64,000 bases of DNA. Origin: Liolophura sinensis (Eukaryota; Mollusca; Polyplacophora; Chitonida; Chitonidae). The notes beneath the pieces are model-generated. The model saw only the letters and a list, made by a program, of their open reading frames with translations, searched no databases and was not told the origin of the DNA. The DNA is taken from NCBI RefSeq assembly GCF_032854445.1, contig NC_088298.1, forward strand, positions 24,143,295 to 24,207,294, given 5' to 3'. The position numbers and the translations under genes are program-made. Below are positions 63,345 to 64,000 of this stretch, piece by piece. Each line of letters begins with the position of its first letter. Position 1 is the stretch's first letter.

Positions 63345-63885
63345 GGGAAATAACTCTTGACACTTCTCATGCCTTATAGGTGTTTACTGTATATTTATGA
63401 TCGTCTAACTACCCCCAATTAACTTCAGAAAGTAATGTGCTATGGCAAGTCCATCAAGTGATGCAGGTGATTCAATGTTTATTTAAACCATTGCAGAAAA
63501 TGCTTTTAATAAAAGCAAAATATTGAGTCATGAATCGTTCCAGATTGGTTTAGATTTTTTGGGTTGTGAAATTTTGGGCTGTGAAATGCAGAAAATGTCT
63601 TCAGTTGTGAATGTTCACAGTTTGCTTTGAACTTAGGTACCAAATGTACAGTTGCCATTTATGTCCATTAAAAATGTTATACTCGGTTATCTGATAGTGA
63701 ATTACCATACCCATAGTTAACATTTATGTCCATTAAAAATGTTACCTTTGTTGCTTTGCAGTGAGTGACTGTACATCTAGCTATTGTTAAAATTTATGTC
63801 CTTGAAGAATTTTATACTCAGTTATTGAATAATGAATCATCAAACATATACCTATAGTTGAAATTTATGTGCCTGTAGAATGTTA
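63345..63885. other. Intron in propeller 6
   Basis: Diverged ~75-bp repeats of aatttatgtcc, attaaaaatgttat and accatacccatagtt occur from 63650. No exon seen. Confidence 0.5.
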
Positions 63886-63889
63886 CTCA

Positions 63890-63985
63890 CTGAGTAACTT
63901 ACTTACAGTAAGTTACAGTAACTTACTTACAGTAATTTACAGTAACTTACTTACAGTAAGTTACAGTAACTTACTGTACCAGTAG
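63890..63985. repeat. Palindromic array of ttacttacagtaa
   Basis: Repeats of acttacttacagtaagtta; each unit is near self-complementary and also holds cag|taagt splice-like strings. Confidence 0.85.
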
Positions 63986-64000
63986 TTAAAATTCATGTCC

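Overview
The window is a eukaryotic, metazoan genomic segment, and it carries one recognisable gene on the + strand: the N-terminal half of an LRP1-type low-density-lipoprotein-receptor-related protein. I placed 45 coding segments between 6175 and 63340, joined by GT-AG introns of compatible phase. They encode about 2290 residues. In order these are: 2 LDL-receptor class A (LA) repeats, 2 EGF, YWTD beta-propeller 1, EGF, propeller 2, EGF, 8 LA repeats, 2 EGF, propeller 3, EGF, propeller 4, EGF, propeller 5, EGF, and the start of propeller 6. This 2 / 8 LA arrangement followed by four consecutive propellers is the layout of vertebrate LRP1 (its first ~2330 of ~4540 residues), and several propeller exons match LRP1 closely. 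The signal-peptide exon lies upstream of the window or was not recognised. The rest of propeller 6, LA clusters III and IV, the membrane span and the tail lie downstream of 64000.

The host is probably a lophotrochozoan, most likely a mollusc. The introns hold many copies of a tRNA-headed SINE that resembles the V-SINE/RUDI type reported from molluscs, plus several MITE-like families and abundant minisatellites. The species cannot be named from the sequence.

Layout: 1-6174, intron or upstream DNA with three minisatellites. 6175-17983, LA1, LA2, EGF1 and EGF2, separated by a 2.0 kb MITE with an expanded internal repeat. 18143-23136, propeller 1 and EGF3. 24648-30255, propeller 2 and EGF4. 30647-42443, LA cluster II, with a probable 15-nt microexon at 37592 between two arrays of about 2 kb. 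44776-50875, EGF5, EGF6 and propeller 3. 51449-60458, EGF7 to propeller 5, a stretch dense in single-base frameshifts and holding a 200-N gap flanked by a duplicated sequence. 61094-63340, the last blade of propeller 5, EGF9 and the start of propeller 6.

The most unusual signal is the relation between minisatellites and splice junctions. At six or seven exon ends the tandem-repeat unit includes the splice site itself, in several cases with neighbouring exon bases. The intron beside the exon then holds many copies of the junction, and the copies farthest from the exon are the most diverged. A second notable case is a TIR-bounded element present once with one 62-bp internal unit (45.2 kb) and once with about 30 (14.0 kb). 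All calls were made by eye and translation, without database searches.
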